NCBI GenBank assembly: GCA_029554345.1
Contig: JAKPJF010000053.1
Coordinates: forward strand, 62,001-126,000
Direction of reading: 5' to 3'
Length of the DNA: 64,000 nt
Source: Spirochaetota bacterium
GTDB taxonomy: Bacteria; Spirochaetota; UBA4802; JAFGJZ01
Position numbers and translations under genes: made by a program. Position 1 is the stretch's first letter; each line of letters starts with the position of its first letter. Shown piece by piece: positions 26,704 through 35,648 of this stretch. The notes beneath the pieces are model-generated. The model saw only the letters and a list, made by a program, of their open reading frames with translations. It made no database searches and was not told where the DNA came from.

Positions 26704-27593
26704 TAAAGCTTACAGATAAAAATGAACGCCAGGCTCTCCGCTTTATGGCGCCTTTTCTGATTCTAATGCTGGTTTTTACAGTTATAGTTTTCGGAATAGG
26801 TTTCCTGACAAGTCTTACCGATGCCCAGGGGATTAATCCGGGAAAAAACATCGGGCTACTGAACTTTAAAAACATTCTCAAAGACCCATATTTCTGGAAC
26901 TCCGTTTATGTTTCATTTAAATTTGCAGCAGTATCAGTTGCAATTCAGATACCTGCTGCGTTTTTAATTTCTTTATGGATTGAAAGCCTCCCCTACAAGA
27001 AAACACAGAGTTTCCTTAAAGCCGCTTTTTTCATCCCTTCCCTGATTAATACTCTTGTAGCAGGAATACTATTCAGGCTGTTATTTTATGGAGAACAATG
27101 CATCGCCAATATTGTCATCGGATTTTTCGGAGGAAATCCTAACATGAACTGGCTTGATGATAAAACACTCGCCTTTCCGCTTCTTGTAATTGTTTCTTTC
27201 TGGCAATGTATCGGATTTCAAATTATATATTTTTCTGCCAATCTCAGATCACTTGATCAATCGCCTTATGAAGCTGCCAGAATAGACGGAGCCGGAAGAA
27301 TAAGTATTCTGAAGAACATCACTCTGCCGCTTATGAAACCCGCTTTGATTTTCATGACGATAACATCTGCAGTATCATCACTTCTGGTTTTTGACCTTAT
27401 ACTCGGTCTTTTCCAATACAATATTTACGACAATGTCACCGGAATCATTCTCTATATCTACCTAAGAGCTTTTCAATGGGATCTCGAAATCGGTGCTGCA
27501 AGCGCAGCTGGATGGATTGCTTTTTTTCTTATTCTTGCAGTGAGCCTGCTTCAGCTTAAATTTCTCGGACTCGGTGAAAAACATGAAGATTGA
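26700..27593 (+). CDS. Sugar ABC transporter permease, MalF/UgpA type
   Basis: This 297-residue inner-membrane subunit has six predicted TM segments. The EAA loop that docks to the ATPase reads YEAARIDGAGRISILKNITL. The family is the CUT1 oligosaccharide importers. The ATG at 26700 is chosen over a TTG at 26694 because GAGG lies nine bases upstream of the ATG and only three from the TTG. The next gene starts 11 bases before this one ends and carries the partner permease. The substrate is probably the product of the nearby GH5 enzyme, an inference from context. Confidence 0.9.
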   Translation: MIKLTDKNERQALRFMAPFLILMLVFTVIVFGIGFLTSLTDAQGINPGKNIGLLNFKNILKDPYFWNSVYVSFKFAAVSVAIQIPAAFLISLWIESLPYKKTQSFLKAAFFIPSLINTLVAGILFRLLFYGEQCIANIVIGFFGGNPNMNWLDDKTLAFPLLVIVSFWQCIGFQIIYFSANLRSLDQSPYEAARIDGAGRISILKNITLPLMKPALIFMTITSAVSSLLVFDLILGLFQYNIYDNVTGIILYIYLRAFQWDLEIGAASAAGWIAFFLILAVSLLQLKFLGLGEKHED

Positions 27594-29631
27594 AAACAGA
27601 TTTTCAGGATTGGACGGGTTGCGCGCCGCAGCATGTCTATTGGTAATATTACATCATGTCGCTCAGAGACTGGACATATATTCTCAGCATTTCATTCTTC
27701 AGCATATACAGCTCTTCTTTCTGATGGGAAACACCGGTGTAAGCTTTTTTTTCGTACTCAGCGGATTTCTCCTTTCCTATCCGTTCTGGAAAAACTATAT
27801 TTCAAATCTTGATTTTCCTGACATATCAAATTATGCTAAAAGAAGAGCTGCACGCATAATTCCGGGCTATTACGCTTCATTCGCAGTAAGTATAATTCTT
27901 GCGCTGCTCTTTATTCCTGACATGGATTATTTTGCAAGAAGGCTTATCACGGGATTAACTTTCACTGCAGGATTTCATTACACAACTCTTTTTCCGTCAT
28001 TCGTAAATTCACCTCTTTGGTCAATCAGCTTTGAAGTTTTTTCTTATTTGCTGATGCCCCTTTTTATGTTTGGTCTGTTCCGTCTTGCAGGAAAAAAAAG
28101 ATCTTTCAAAAAAGGAATTATTTATTGGATATTTGCATTAATTCTGATAATCGGAATAAATCAGCTGATACACATGTATCTTACTCCGGATAATGTCAAA
28201 CGCGGCTGGGAATTCGGGGTCACAGGCGGATCTAAATGGTGGATGCCGAATTATAATCCTATAGGTTTTTTCGGACATTTCGCATTCGGAATAATTGCAA
28301 GCGGAATATCCGCTTACTTCATAAAGAATAAAAAGCTCAGAGACAGAATCGCCGATAAAAACATTTTCGACATTGCCTCAATAATAAGCTCCGCAGCCAT
28401 AATAGGACTTTTATGCTATGTGCGCACCGAGGAAGAATTCACTCACAGCATTCAGAAACAGCCTTATTACTTTCCATATCTGACAGCATTGATAGCAATA
28501 CTCTCTGTTTCGCTCGTAAATTCAAGATTTACAGGAAAGTTATTTGATTCACGCTTTATGCGCTTTACAGCAAAAATATCTTTCGGACTTTACATCTGGC
28601 ACTATGTAATAATAGCTTTGATTTCTTTCTATGTTCTTCCCGAATACATGAATTACATGGCAATTAAAGACTGGCGACTCTGGGCAGGTGCATCATTGTT
28701 GATGATTGTAATTTCATACGGTGCGGCAACACTTTCTTTTCATTTCATCGAAAAACCCTTTATCGATAGAATTCAAAATGTACGGGAAAAAGTATTTAAG
28801 TCCAAAAGAAAAATCAGGCCCGGGAAGCTTCTGAGTGCATTTTTACTTTGCGTTCTCGCTCTCCTCTTCATTTTTCCGCTTTTATGGCTGCTTGACGCAT
28901 CTCTTCGTCCGCCTCTCGAAGTAATGCAATCGCCTCCTGCAATTTTTCAGCAGTCTATATGGAAATCAATTGAAAGCTATACCAGAGATTCCTATCTGGC
29001 GGCATTCTGGCATTTTGATGTCGGCCGAGCTCTTTTCAATTCAATAATTGTGTCTTCAGGAACAATTTTTTTAACGGCAATTGTGGTATCTTTATACGCA
29101 TATGCTTTAGTGTTTATGGAATTCAAGCATAAGAAGTTTTTCCTGATTATTGCACTTTCGACTATGATGATACCTGCTAACGCGCTTATGATTCCGATGT
29201 ACAAAGTCGCAAAAAATCTTCATCTTCTTAACAGCTGGTTCGGCCTGATACTTCCCGGTGCCGTCAGCGGATTCGGTGTATTTCTTTTACGGCAGTATTT
29301 TCTGAAAATTCCGTTAGCAGTAATCGAAGCAGCTCGTATGGACGGAGCAGGACATTTGAGAATCTGGTGGCATATTATTCTTCCTCTTGCAAGACCCGCG
29401 CTTGCGGCACTTGCAATAATTCAGTTCAGAATAGTCTGGAATGATTTTCTAAATCCTGTAATAATCATGCGCGATGAAAAACTCATGACTCTTCCCGTCA
29501 GAATTCTATTGATAAACGACACCGGATCGGTCCTTGCGGCAGGTTTTATTTCAATAATAATACCATTGATTCTATTTTTAAAATTTCACAGACAGTTTAC
29601 AGAAGGACTAACAGAAGGACTGCGCAAATGA
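27583..29631 (+). CDS. Fusion of acyltransferase-3 domain and MalG-type ABC permease
   Basis: A single uninterrupted frame of 682 codons runs from the ATG at 27583 (GGTG seven bases before; a GTG at 27574 is possible). Residues about 5-395 are an acyltransferase-3/OafA domain: GLDGLRAAACLLVILHH with the catalytic His pair at 24-25, FFFVLSGFLLSYPFW, SPLWSISFEVFSYLL, and FHFIEKPF at the end. Residues about 412-682 are a complete CUT1 permease: LLFIFPLLWLLDASLRPPLE, and EAA loop EAARMDGAGHLRIWWHIILP (582-601). AT3 proteins move acyl groups across the membrane onto sugars. Joining one to an importer subunit suggests acylation or deacylation linked to sugar uptake. The ATPase is not encoded nearby. 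Confidence 0.9.
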   Translation: MKIENRFSGLDGLRAAACLLVILHHVAQRLDIYSQHFILQHIQLFFLMGNTGVSFFFVLSGFLLSYPFWKNYISNLDFPDISNYAKRRAARIIPGYYASFAVSIILALLFIPDMDYFARRLITGLTFTAGFHYTTLFPSFVNSPLWSISFEVFSYLLMPLFMFGLFRLAGKKRSFKKGIIYWIFALILIIGINQLIHMYLTPDNVKRGWEFGVTGGSKWWMPNYNPIGFFGHFAFGIIASGISAYFIKNKKLRDRIADKNIFDIASIISSAAIIGLLCYVRTEEEFTHSIQKQPYYFPYLTALIAILSVSLVNSRFTGKLFDSRFMRFTAKISFGLYIWHYVIIALISFYVLPEYMNYMAIKDWRLWAGASLLMIVISYGAATLSFHFIEKPFIDRIQNVREKVFKSKRKIRPGKLLSAFLLCVLALLFIFPLLWLLDASLRPPLEVMQSPPAIFQQSIWKSIESYTRDSYLAAFWHFDVGRALFNSIIVSSGTIFLTAIVVSLYAYALVFMEFKHKKFFLIIALSTMMIPANALMIPMYKVAKNLHLLNSWFGLILPGAVSGFGVFLLRQYFLKIPLAVIEAARMDGAGHLRIWWHIILPLARPALAALAIIQFRIVWNDFLNPVIIMRDEKLMTLPVRILLINDTGSVLAAGFISIIIPLILFLKFHRQFTEGLTEGLRK

Positions 29632-29648
29632 CTTACAAAGGAGATAAT

Positions 29649-31184
29649 ATGAAAACAAGAAAAATTGCACTGCTTCTCTTAGCGGCTGGATGCTTTTTTA
29701 CAGCCTGCACAAAATACCCGGCAGAATACAAAACTAAAGACATGTATTCTATAATGCTGAAAAACCCGGATAAAGCGATAGATTTCGCACGTTCCAGTGC
29801 AGAATTCTGGACTAAAACATATGACGATAAAAACGGCGGCTTCTTCACAATGGTTGCGCGAAACGGTGATGTTCTAGGCAATAATTACAAGTCTACATTA
29901 TCTCAAAGCAGAATAATGTACGCCTTCTCTCGCGCTTATATGCTGACAGGTGATAAAAAGTTTCTAAAGTACGCTAATTTTGCTGAAGATTTTATCAGAA
30001 CAAAGTGTTATGACAAAGAACACGGCGGTTTTTATACTACCGTTGATACAACCGGAAGAAATATCGATTTTACTTATGATATTCTTCTGAGTCAAAACAA
30101 CAGACAGAGAGAGAAATGGTCATTCATGCAGCACTATGCTCTCTTAGGATATTCAGCACTTGTAGATGCTACCCGCAACGAAAAACATTTTGATTTTCTG
30201 ATAAAATCACGCGCACTGCTCGACGAAAAACTATATGACAATAGAAAAGGATACGAAGGATATTACGAATCAGCAGATTATGACTGGAGAAATCCGAGAG
30301 GTAAAGGATTTACCCCGACCATGGATTGCGTAACAACACACGGTCTGTCTCTTTATCTTCTTACTAATGATGAGAAATATAAAGAAAGACTGATTTCCCT
30401 TGCGGATAATGTTATTAATCATATGTATCCTACGTCTCAATCAAGAAAAATCGGTTATGAAGAACAATATGATTCTGAATGGAGACCCAGAGATGAATCT
30501 TTCATTTTCATCGGCCATATGCTTAAAACTGCATGGTGTCTTCAGCGAGCGAATCTGATAAGTCCGAAAAATGAATATTCGGAAACAGCAGAAATAATTC
30601 TTCACAACATCAACGAAAAAGCATGGGACAACTCAAACGGCGGACCATACAATTTCGCAGACAGCTTCGAAGGAGTTATTACCAATGATAATAAAAACTA
30701 TTGGACTCTTGAGCAGGCAATCACCAGCGGACTTATCAATTATTATGTGACGGGAAACACCTTGTACCTTAAAATGGCAGATGAGGCATGCGGATTTTTC
30801 GAGCGTTATACAATAGATAAGGAATACGGAGACATCTTTGATGAAGTTAAACCTGACGGGAAAAGACTTAAAACAGATGAAGATGAATATAAAGGGTCTT
30901 ACTGGAAAAGCGCATATCATTCACTTGAAACAGCATATTATATTTATCTGTACGGGAATCTTTATTTCCACAGGAAAAATGCAACACTGTATTATAACAT
31001 CGAGAAATCTTCAAAGAAACGCGAGTTTCCGATGAATCCTGTTGAAGAAATTCAAAATCTCATTATCACAAAAGTCGAACACAATGGAAAAGATTACACT
31101 GATTATGATTCTAAAAAAAGAATTCTCAGAGTACCTGCGAACACTGAAGGCGAATTCAAAGTAACTTATTCGATTTCAAAATAA
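29649..31184 (+). CDS. Lipoprotein of the N-acylglucosamine/cellobiose 2-epimerase family
   Basis: The start at 29649 follows AAAGGAGATAAT; an ATG at 29628 lacks a site. The 511-residue product has a lipoprotein signal with candidate lipid Cys20 (FTAC). The (alpha/alpha)6-barrel family is recognised by ESFIFIGHMLKTAWCLQRA and SYWKSAYHSLETAY, whose His290 and His424 match the two catalytic His of cellobiose and mannobiose 2-epimerases. MDCVTTHGLSLYL gives a third conserved His. Known members are mostly cytosolic, so an exported form is unusual. It follows the permease fusion by 17 bases and ends at a shared terminator. Confidence 0.82.
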   Translation: MKTRKIALLLLAAGCFFTACTKYPAEYKTKDMYSIMLKNPDKAIDFARSSAEFWTKTYDDKNGGFFTMVARNGDVLGNNYKSTLSQSRIMYAFSRAYMLTGDKKFLKYANFAEDFIRTKCYDKEHGGFYTTVDTTGRNIDFTYDILLSQNNRQREKWSFMQHYALLGYSALVDATRNEKHFDFLIKSRALLDEKLYDNRKGYEGYYESADYDWRNPRGKGFTPTMDCVTTHGLSLYLLTNDEKYKERLISLADNVINHMYPTSQSRKIGYEEQYDSEWRPRDESFIFIGHMLKTAWCLQRANLISPKNEYSETAEIILHNINEKAWDNSNGGPYNFADSFEGVITNDNKNYWTLEQAITSGLINYYVTGNTLYLKMADEACGFFERYTIDKEYGDIFDEVKPDGKRLKTDEDEYKGSYWKSAYHSLETAYYIYLYGNLYFHRKNATLYYNIEKSSKKREFPMNPVEEIQNLIITKVEHNGKDYTDYDSKKRILRVPANTEGEFKVTYSISK

Positions 31185-31226
31185 GAGAAATAAGCAATAG
31201 AACACCTTGATTACTCTTCATAATAA

Positions 31227-31260
31227 AATAAAAAACGGGCATTTAAGCCCGTTTTTTATT
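31227..31260. terminator. Bidirectional terminator between epimerase and endoglucanase genes
   Basis: Perfect 14-bp arms 31227-31240 and 31247-31260, with GC core CGGGC/GCCCG, loop ATTTAA, and A and T runs on both sides. It lies 43 bases past the epimerase stop and overlaps the stop codon of the facing GH5 gene (31256-31258), so it serves both. Confidence 0.9.
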
Positions 31261-32293
31261 CTGCTATTTTCTTTTTAACAAATCTTCCGGATTCAGTAAG
31301 AAGTGAATTATTCCACTTTCCTGTAGGCTTTGCCTCAACTTTCAAAGCAGATGCAGATTCCATTTTATTAAACAAAGACCAGTTGCACCAGCTAAGCTTG
31401 TGCTTATTCATAAAATCAATCCATATCAGGCTTTCTTCAATGTCAACAAAACCGTCGCCGTTATTTTCACACGTTCCCCATTCTGAAACAAAAATAGGAA
31501 GACCTTTTGAAATAGCACTTTCAGCTCTGTCTCTAAATGTTTTTTTATGAGTCGCTGCATAAAAATGAAGAGCATATGCGACATTCTTTCCGTTTTTTAC
31601 AGGAAACTCCGCTGCAATATCAACATCCTGTGACCATGATGTAGTTCCGACGATTATTATATTGTCTGACCCATTTGCACGTATCGTTTCAATTACAGAT
31701 TCGGAATATTTTCTTACATCCAACCATTGATCGTTTATAGGTTCATTAAATATTTCAAAAATAACATTTGGGTATTGCCCGTATCCGGCAGCCATTTCAG
31801 CGAAAAATTTCTTGGATTCTTCGGTGTGACTGATAGCATCATGATCATGCCAGTCGATAATTACGTAAATACCCTTTTCAATTGCCGCATCAAGAACTGT
31901 TTTCAGCTTATCAATTTCCCCGGAATTTTCAAGATAACCGCCTTTGCTAACACCCATTGCAGCACGTATTACCGAGCATTTCCAATCATCAGCGAGAGTA
32001 TTTACAACATCCTTATTCCAAAATCCGTTTGACCATTGACTCCAAAACAAACTCATTCCCTTTAATTGAACGATGTTTCCGTTCTCATCACAAAGATTGA
32101 CTCCTTTTATCTGAAGTTTTCCATATTTGGCCACAGGAGATCCCGCAGGAGGTTGAGGAATCTGAATAATACTCCTTTCCACAATCGGAATATTCTCTTT
32201 CTTTGGTTCATTTTCCTTTTTACATGATAAAAGCATAACTACAGGCAAAAGCGAGCAGACAATTATAAATCGCTTTTTTAATGGAAATATCAT
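31256..32293 (-). CDS. GH5 endoglucanase (cellulase) lipoprotein
   Basis: This 345-residue protein has a lipoprotein signal (residues 1-24, LLSC with lipid Cys24) and a Lys/Pro linker. Residues about 55-340 form a glycoside hydrolase family 5 barrel, most like the bacterial endoglucanase subfamily GH5_2. Acid/base Glu184 is in IFEIFNEP, nucleophile Glu271 in IFVSEWGTC, and VIIDWHDHDAISH marks the substrate cleft. The expected activity is internal cleavage of beta-1,4-glucan or mannan on the cell surface or in the periplasm. It faces the epimerase-permease operon, sharing only a terminator, with its own promoter region to the right. Confidence 0.93.
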   Translation of the reverse strand: MIFPLKKRFIIVCSLLPVVMLLSCKKENEPKKENIPIVERSIIQIPQPPAGSPVAKYGKLQIKGVNLCDENGNIVQLKGMSLFWSQWSNGFWNKDVVNTLADDWKCSVIRAAMGVSKGGYLENSGEIDKLKTVLDAAIEKGIYVIIDWHDHDAISHTEESKKFFAEMAAGYGQYPNVIFEIFNEPINDQWLDVRKYSESVIETIRANGSDNIIIVGTTSWSQDVDIAAEFPVKNGKNVAYALHFYAATHKKTFRDRAESAISKGLPIFVSEWGTCENNGDGFVDIEESLIWIDFMNKHKLSWCNWSLFNKMESASALKVEAKPTGKWNNSLLTESGRFVKKKIAE

Positions 32294-32487
32294 ATCAACC
32301 TTTATTTATTATATAACTAGTAATCACATAAAGAAGATGCTTGTCAACGATTTTACCGTCCAGCCATACTGTATATTCTTTTAATAATTAATATAGAACA
32401 AATATAGTGATTTTGTTTAAGATAACTCAATCAAGTTTGAAGGCATTGATGCCGATAATAGTATAAGACATTTTTTACGGTAAAAAT

Positions 32488-33546
32488 ATGCGTTTTGTTC
32501 TTCTTTCTGATTTAGATCTTGGTTTATCAGATGATTTTCTTCCAGTATCGGATGAAGACCGTCTCAACACGCTCGAAAACTCTATCAAAGATTCATCTGA
32601 TGCAGATGCAATACTTATTTCCGGCAATATTTTCACCAACATTTCCAGTGAGTTAATAGATAAATTAAACAAAATTTTTGCAAATAGAAACGGAATAAAC
32701 ACTAAAATCATCATCCTTCTTACGGAAAAAGAAAGAAGAATGATGGAAGAATTTAATTTAAATATTGAATCGGTTGATAAGATATTCACAAAAGATAATG
32801 AACCTTTTCTAATTGAAAAAGGTAATGAAAAAATATATTTTTACGGATCTTCCAGAAAAGATGATATTTTTCTAACAGATAAATGCGCAGATGACGGTTT
32901 TCATATCGGGTTGTTCAATTTAAACATTGAAGAATATGCAGAAAATGAAATCGAAATGAAAACATTTTTCAAAAAACTGCCACTTGATTTTTACGCACTC
33001 GGCGGAATCAGCACACCAAAAATATTTAAAGTTTCCGGCAAAATAATAGCGGCTTATCCGGGTCACGCCGAAGCTTCCTCAGCCGAAGAAAATTCTACAA
33101 AATATTCTTTAAACTTAGTGACATCAGATGATTCAATTTATGAAATAAAAAGATTACCCCTGAAAAGTACAAATTTTATATCATTAATCATTGATTGCGA
33201 CAGCACTAATTTAAATGAAATCGAAACCATTGTCAATGAAGCAAAAAACACCGAAACACGCCTTTATATCAGATTTGACGGAATGAGAAATTTTCCATTA
33301 GATAAATTAAATCTGGGAGAAAAATATAAATCAGTCAAAATTGACGACAATTCTTTTCCATCATTAAAGCAGTTATCATCGGAAATTGAAACCAGCGGTA
33401 TGTGGAAAGATTTTTTCGACTTGCTAAATTCAAAGCAAATACCGGAAGATGTGGATATAAAAGAATTATCACGGATGATTTTTTGCATTATTAAAAACGG
33501 ATCAATAATTTCGGAGGACTGGATTTGCGCTTTACTCAATGCATAG
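32488..33546 (+). CDS. SbcD/YhaO-like protein with degenerate nuclease site
   Basis: This 352-residue protein has the calcineurin-like fold order of SbcD/Mre11/YhaO but not its metal site: SDLDLG in place of SDxHLG (His replaced by Asp10), SGNIF for SGDIF (Asn47), LLTEKE where GNHE is expected, HIGLFN for LLH, and ALGGISTPK in place of GHxH. Only Asp8 remains. It is followed, with a 22-base overlap, by a YhaN-like SMC ATPase. The natural reading is an inactive partner subunit of an SbcCD/YhaON-like complex. The upstream region holds a GGCATTGATGCC palindrome (32442-32453). Confidence 0.78.
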   Translation: MRFVLLSDLDLGLSDDFLPVSDEDRLNTLENSIKDSSDADAILISGNIFTNISSELIDKLNKIFANRNGINTKIIILLTEKERRMMEEFNLNIESVDKIFTKDNEPFLIEKGNEKIYFYGSSRKDDIFLTDKCADDGFHIGLFNLNIEEYAENEIEMKTFFKKLPLDFYALGGISTPKIFKVSGKIIAAYPGHAEASSAEENSTKYSLNLVTSDDSIYEIKRLPLKSTNFISLIIDCDSTNLNEIETIVNEAKNTETRLYIRFDGMRNFPLDKLNLGEKYKSVKIDDNSFPSLKQLSSEIETSGMWKDFFDLLNSKQIPEDVDIKELSRMIFCIIKNGSIISEDWICALLNA

Positions 33547-35648
33547 CTGCCAAAACCGGTGTTCTTGAAAATAAGATCATCAATTTTGACAATCCAATTA
33601 CAATAATATACGGCGGAAATGAATCAGGAAAATCGCTTTTCGCAAAAGCTATGATAGATTCTGCCTTCGCAATACAAAAAGAAAACCGAATTTTATCCGA
33701 GGATATGTGGAGCAATCTTTATGTGAATATGACACTTGCGGGTGAAAATGAAAAAATGACTATTATCCGGAATGGAAGCAGTCTTATAACATTCGCAGAT
33801 GTATCATCGGGCACCGGAAAAGAAGTTTATGCCGGTGAAACCGACATTACAAGGTTTTCAGATAAAATAAAATCACAGCAGAATCTTTCGGACTCCATGA
33901 TTTGCCGCTTGATAACAACAATAACTCCGCAGATTTTTATTGATGCTTCATTTATCTCTTCTCCATTCGAATCATTTCTTGAACCCTACTATAGCTACGA
34001 CAATATTAACAAAATTGTATCCTTTTCTGAAGATAAATTCATAGATATACACTCAAAACTAAAACGCAGTATTTATTCTGACCAAATTTCAACCAGAATA
34101 AACAACTCTTTTCTTTCTAATATCTTTTATCATGAAAATGAAATTCAGAAAATAAAGAAAGAACTTCAGATATTTGATGTTCATTTTTCAAAGATTGATA
34201 AATTATCACAGGAATTATCAGAAATTAAAAACCGCAATCAAAGTATTGAAAATGAACTTATTGAGATTGAAAGCAGAACAGCTTTTCTTCATAAATCCCA
34301 GGAAGCTCTAGCAAATGTTTTCATAATAGAAAGCAAACTCAACGGACTTAAGAATTTTGTTGCATCCGAAGAAAGCAAAGTTTCATCAATAGAAGCAAAA
34401 AAACAAAAACTCAATGACAGATTTTCAAAATTTATAAATCTGTCAGAAACACAAAGAAATAATCTCAATAACATTCAGCTTGCTTACAAGTATGCGATTG
34501 ACGCAAAAGATTCATTGATCAAAAGATTAAAAACAATCGGAATACTGAAAAATTTGTGCTATGCGGCAACTGCTTCCTTTTTCTGCGCTTCACTGGCTTT
34601 TCCTCTAGCAGTCCATTTTTTTCATCAATATTTTGAACAAATCAAGACACTTCATAAAATTCTAATTCCATCATCAGGATTATTTATATCTATACTTTCT
34701 ATTGCAATACTGAAGTTCAGATTAAAAAAAGATATCAGCATTAAACTGGAAGAACTCTTCAATCAAAGAGTTGCGGAACTTAAAGAGATATTATCAAAAA
34801 GCGATATACCTGTATCATCGGAGCATTTCGAAGACATGTTTGAGTTTCTTCTTCAGTATTTCGAAGAATATTCGGAATTTCTTGAAAATGAAAATGAAAT
34901 AGAAGACATTGAAAATTCCTTATTTCCTGAAGAAAAAATTAACAGCGTCAGACAGGAAATTCTTGATCTTGAGAAAAACAGAACTGCACTCCTGAAGTCT
35001 CTCGAAAGCATAAACGGTGAAAGAAACTCGAAAAATACCGCAATCAATAAACAGATCGAGGGAAATGCAGAGAAAGTTTCAGTATTAAAAGATGAACTTG
35101 AAAGGAATATTGAAATTCTCAAAAGAATGAATGACGAACTTCAGGCCAGAGGCAAAGAAAGCAGTCAGAGCGAATCTCTAAATCAAAGAAAACTTTTTCA
35201 CGAACAAAAACTTAAAAGTTTAAAATCATCACACCGAAGTGCTTCTTTTATACTTACAAACATGACTCAGGCAAGAGCCGAATTTGAAAATAGAGCTTTC
35301 TCGCAAATTTCAGAAGATACCTTTTCTATTTTTTCAGAAATAACGACTTCAAACTCTATAAATAAACAAGATACGGATATGCTGATAAAAGGCGACATTA
35401 GCTCAATAAAAAACACATCGCTCAGATACTCCGCACTTCTGTCTTTCAAACTTGCAATGGGGAGATCAATGAAAAATTCGAACATTTCACTTCCTTTAAT
35501 AATTGACGAACCCGCATCATATCTGGATAAGGGAAAAATTGATAAATTTTTCAGCATATTGTCGGAATTTTCATCTGAAAGGCAGATTATAATACTTACA
35601 TGCGATGATAAACTCTTTTCCGGCATAGGTCAAACGGTCAAATTCTGA
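33525..35648 (+). CDS. YhaN-like SMC/Rad50-type ATPase with internal TM segments
   Basis: This 707-residue protein starts at TTG, with CGGAGGACTGGA upstream. Walker A is IIYGGNESGKS (Lys36). Residues about 200-330 and 400-560 are coiled coil. Between them lie two strong TM segments (about 345-366 and 379-398), as in Bacillus YhaN, and the Walker B LIIDEPASYLDKG is near the C-terminus. It is a membrane-tethered DNA-processing ATPase of the SbcC/Rad50 group. Its upstream partner is the degenerate YhaO-like gene (22-base overlap), and the TPR gene downstream overlaps by one base (TGATG), so all three are one unit. Confidence 0.85.
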   Translation: MRFTQCIAAKTGVLENKIINFDNPITIIYGGNESGKSLFAKAMIDSAFAIQKENRILSEDMWSNLYVNMTLAGENEKMTIIRNGSSLITFADVSSGTGKEVYAGETDITRFSDKIKSQQNLSDSMICRLITTITPQIFIDASFISSPFESFLEPYYSYDNINKIVSFSEDKFIDIHSKLKRSIYSDQISTRINNSFLSNIFYHENEIQKIKKELQIFDVHFSKIDKLSQELSEIKNRNQSIENELIEIESRTAFLHKSQEALANVFIIESKLNGLKNFVASEESKVSSIEAKKQKLNDRFSKFINLSETQRNNLNNIQLAYKYAIDAKDSLIKRLKTIGILKNLCYAATASFFCASLAFPLAVHFFHQYFEQIKTLHKILIPSSGLFISILSIAILKFRLKKDISIKLEELFNQRVAELKEILSKSDIPVSSEHFEDMFEFLLQYFEEYSEFLENENEIEDIENSLFPEEKINSVRQEILDLEKNRTALLKSLESINGERNSKNTAINKQIEGNAEKVSVLKDELERNIEILKRMNDELQARGKESSQSESLNQRKLFHEQKLKSLKSSHRSASFILTNMTQARAEFENRAFSQISEDTFSIFSEITTSNSINKQDTDMLIKGDISSIKNTSLRYSALLSFKLAMGRSMKNSNISLPLIIDEPASYLDKGKIDKFFSILSEFSSERQIIILTCDDKLFSGIGQTVKF

